This document shows positions 62,314 through 64,000 of a stretch of 64,000 nucleotides of DNA, one piece after another. The position numbers and the translations under genes are program-made. Position 1 is the first letter of the stretch; each line of letters starts with the position of its first letter. The notes beneath the pieces are model-generated. The model made no database searches and had not been told where the DNA came from. It saw only the letters and a program-made list of their open reading frames with translations. This DNA comes from Stappia sp. WLB 29 (GTDB taxonomy: Bacteria; Pseudomonadota; Alphaproteobacteria; Rhizobiales; Stappiaceae). The stretch spans positions 124,001-188,000 of the forward strand of contig NZ_JALBGD010000006.1 of assembly GCF_023507705.1 (NCBI RefSeq). The letters run 5' to 3'.

Positions 62314-63120
62314 ATGACCGATATCCGCATTTCCGCCTTCTATCACTTCGCGGCCCTGCCGGACTTCGAAGCCCTGCGCCAGCCGCTGCTGGAGACGGCC
62401 GGGGCGGCGGGCGTGCGCGGATCGATCCTGCTGGCGAGCGAGGGCGTCAACGGCACGATCGCGGGTGCCGAGGAGGGCATTGCCGAGGTGCTGGCCTGGC
62501 TGCGGTCCGACCCGCGCCTTTCCGGCCTTCGCGAAAAGGCCTCCTGGGCCGAGCGCATTCCCTTCGCCCGGCTCAAGGTGCGGCTGAAGCGTGAGATCGT
62601 GAGCCTCGGCGTTGCCGGCATCGACCCGACCCGGCAGGTCGGCACCTATGTGGCGCCGCAGGACTGGAACGAGCTCATCAGCGATCCGGACGTGCTCGTC
62701 GTCGACACGCGCAACGACTACGAGGTCGCTTTCGGCACGTTCGAGGGGGCGAGTTCGCCCGATACCCGCTCGTTCCGCGCCTTCCCTCAGTGGCTGCGCC
62801 AGCAGCGGGAGCAGGCGTCGGGGCTGCGCAAGGTGGCGATGTTCTGTACCGGCGGCATCCGCTGCGAAAAGGCTTCCGCGCTGCTGCTTTCCGAAGGCTT
62901 CGAGGAGGTCTACCACCTCGAGGGCGGCATCCTGAACTACCTGGAAAAGGTGCCGCAGGAGAAAAGCCTGTGGCGCGGCGACTGCTTCGTTTTCGACGAG
63001 CGGATCGCCGTCGACCACGCGCTGCGCCCGACCTGGGGCCGCAATGCGCCGGACGAAGCCTTGCCCGTGCTGCCGCGCGATATCGCGGATACAGCGCGCG
63101 AGGACGCGGCTAAAGGCTGA
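62314..63120 (+). CDS. trhO: tRNA uridine hydroxylase TrhO (rhodanese domain)
   Basis: Oxygen-dependent enzyme that hydroxylates U34 of certain tRNAs. The protein has 268 residues. The N-terminal acylphosphatase-like domain ([17 protein letters not shown]) is followed by a rhodanese domain ([17 protein letters not shown]) with the active-site Cys in [13 protein letters not shown], the exact TrhO loop. The C-terminal Cys-rich tail of E. coli TrhO is absent, as in shorter homologues. Its end overlaps the convergent SMP-30 gene by 11 bases. Confidence 0.92.
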   Translation: MTDIRISAFYHFAALPDFEALRQPLLETAGAAGVRGSILLASEGVNGTIAGAEEGIAEVLAWLRSDPRLSGLREKASWAERIPFARLKVRLKREIVSLGVAGIDPTRQVGTYVAPQDWNELISDPDVLVVDTRNDYEVAFGTFEGASSPDTRSFRAFPQWLRQQREQASGLRKVAMFCTGGIRCEKASALLLSEGFEEVYHLEGGILNYLEKVPQEKSLWRGDCFVFDERIAVDHALRPTWGRNAPDEALPVLPRDIADTAREDAAKG

Positions 63121-63991
63121 AGCGCCAGCCCGGCAGGCCGATTGCGCCCGGCGCCAGGGCGAAGAGGCAGCCGGAGTCCGGAAACTCGGCCAAAAGGTCC
63201 GGCGCGGTGTGGGGGCGCAGGCTCGTCACCACCAGTTCGTCCAGCGCGGGACCGCAGAAGCAGGGCATGGTCGGGCGTGGCACCGGCATCGGGATCGCGT
63301 CGACGAGCGTGCCGTCGGGCGCAAAGCAGTTCAGCACGCCCGCCGAAACGCCTGCCGACCAGTAGCGCCCCTGCGCGTCCACCGTGCCGCCATCGGGGCG
63401 TCCGGTCTCGTTGGTCAGCTGCGCAAACAGGCGCCGGCCGGAGATCGTGCCCGTCGCAGCGTCGAAATCCCAGGCCTCGATATGCCCCGGCCGGCTGTCG
63501 GCATGGTAGAGCACCGTCCCGTCGGGCGACCAGGCAAGGCCGTTGGAGACGGTCACGCCCTCGACGAGGCGCGTCGTGGTGCCGTCGCGGGCGACCCGGT
63601 AGAGCGCGCCGATGGGCTGGCGGTCGGGGCGGTCGTCCATGGTGCCGACATAGAAGGCACCGTCCGGGCCGACCTTGCCGTCGTTGAGGCGGGTGCGGGG
63701 ATCGTCCGCCTCGATCTCGGCCAGGGTCTCGATGGCGCCGCTCGACAGGGTGAAGAGCACGACCCGGTCGCGCAGCGCGACGACGAGCCGGTCGTCGTCC
63801 TGTGTCAGTCCGATCGAGCCGACGACGTCCGGCAGGTCCCAGTGCTCTTCCTGCCGGGTCCGCCAGTCGAGCGCGTGGATGCGCTTTCCGAGGATGTCGC
63901 ACCAGTAGAGGCGGCCCAGCCGCTCGTCCCAGGTCGGACCCTCGGCAAGCTCGCAGCGCGTGTTGCTGAGGCGGGAAATCGCATGGGCCAT
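63110..63991 (-). CDS. SMP-30/gluconolactonase family protein
   Basis: A 293-residue six-bladed beta-propeller lactonase. [20 protein letters not shown] holds the first metal Glu, [19 protein letters not shown] the Asn and substrate-binding segment, and [19 protein letters not shown] the Asn/Asp metal ligands. The family hydrolyses sugar lactones with a divalent metal; the sugar is unknown here. The gene is complete, starting 9 bases from the window end, so its upstream partner genes are not visible. Confidence 0.92.
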   Translation of the reverse strand: MAHAISRLSNTRCELAEGPTWDERLGRLYWCDILGKRIHALDWRTRQEEHWDLPDVVGSIGLTQDDDRLVVALRDRVVLFTLSSGAIETLAEIEADDPRTRLNDGKVGPDGAFYVGTMDDRPDRQPIGALYRVARDGTTTRLVEGVTVSNGLAWSPDGTVLYHADSRPGHIEAWDFDAATGTISGRRLFAQLTNETGRPDGGTVDAQGRYWSAGVSAGVLNCFAPDGTLVDAIPMPVPRPTMPCFCGPALDELVVTSLRPHTAPDLLAEFPDSGCLFALAPGAIGLPGWRFSL

Positions 63992-64000
63992 GAAGGTGCT

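Overview
The window is a high-GC chromosomal segment from an alphaproteobacterium, most probably a member of the Hyphomicrobiales (Rhizobiales). The evidence is the gene order mraY-murD-ftsW-murG-murC-murB-ddl-ftsQ-ftsA-ftsZ-lpxC, the very long FtsZ linker, an alphaproteobacterial-type SspB, and small alphaproteobacterial families (DUF4169-like, 'MCKLFI' ribbon-helix-helix, DUF1127). The genus cannot be fixed from sequence reading alone. Almost everything is core housekeeping. I saw no insertion sequence, prophage, integrase, CRISPR array, toxin-antitoxin pair or other island.

Region 1 (1-22.3 kb, all plus strand). The division and cell wall (dcw) cluster runs from a 5'-truncated mraY to ftsZ, with start and stop codons overlapping or nearly touching throughout. 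It builds lipid II (MraY, MurG, MurB, MurC, MurD, Ddl) and the divisome (FtsW, FtsQ, FtsA, FtsZ). A double hairpin follows ftsZ. Then come lpxC (lipid A), bamD (outer-membrane assembly), recN, ligA and a UvrD/PcrA helicase (DNA repair and replication), and prmA.

Region 2 (22.4-35.7 kb, mixed strands). This holds a DUF1127 protein, aminopeptidase P, a ClC chloride transporter, a thioesterase, a D-lactate/glycolate-type FAD oxidase, and a giant AsmA-family protein that appears to start at CTG. Next is the minus-strand group sspB/DUF4169-like/ribbon-helix-helix. A 766-bp non-coding stretch contains a candidate structured RNA. A YHS-domain protein and thyA follow.

Region 3 (35.8-43.3 kb). An ABC-2 exporter pair is followed by a small hypothetical protein, tRNA-Lys(CUU), and the branched-chain amino acid genes ilvI-ilvH and leuA. 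Two unannotated leader peptides stand out. One carries I-G-L-I-L-V codons before a classic terminator upstream of ilvI. The other carries four consecutive Leu codons before a hairpin upstream of leuA. Both indicate control by amino-acid supply.

Region 4 (43.3-56.3 kb, mostly minus strand). This contains a GNAT acetyltransferase, miaA facing serB, a Do-family protease with DUF2065-HflC-HflK (membrane quality control), and a glutathione-dependent formaldehyde cluster (frmA, XRE regulator, GNAT, fghA, flavin amine oxidase). folA and ilvC close the region.

Region 5 (56.3-64 kb). This contains a TetR regulator with a perfect upstream palindrome, a secreted matrixin-like metalloprotease, a PRC-barrel envelope protein, a DJ-1/PfpI protein, a second ribbon-helix-helix protein, a PhzF-like protein, a short-chain dehydrogenase, the tRNA hydroxylase TrhO, and an SMP-30/gluconolactonase protein.

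The best leads for new biology are regulatory and RNA elements rather than a new gene system: the leader peptides, the structured RNA candidate, the CTG start, the TetR operator, and the composition of the formaldehyde cluster.
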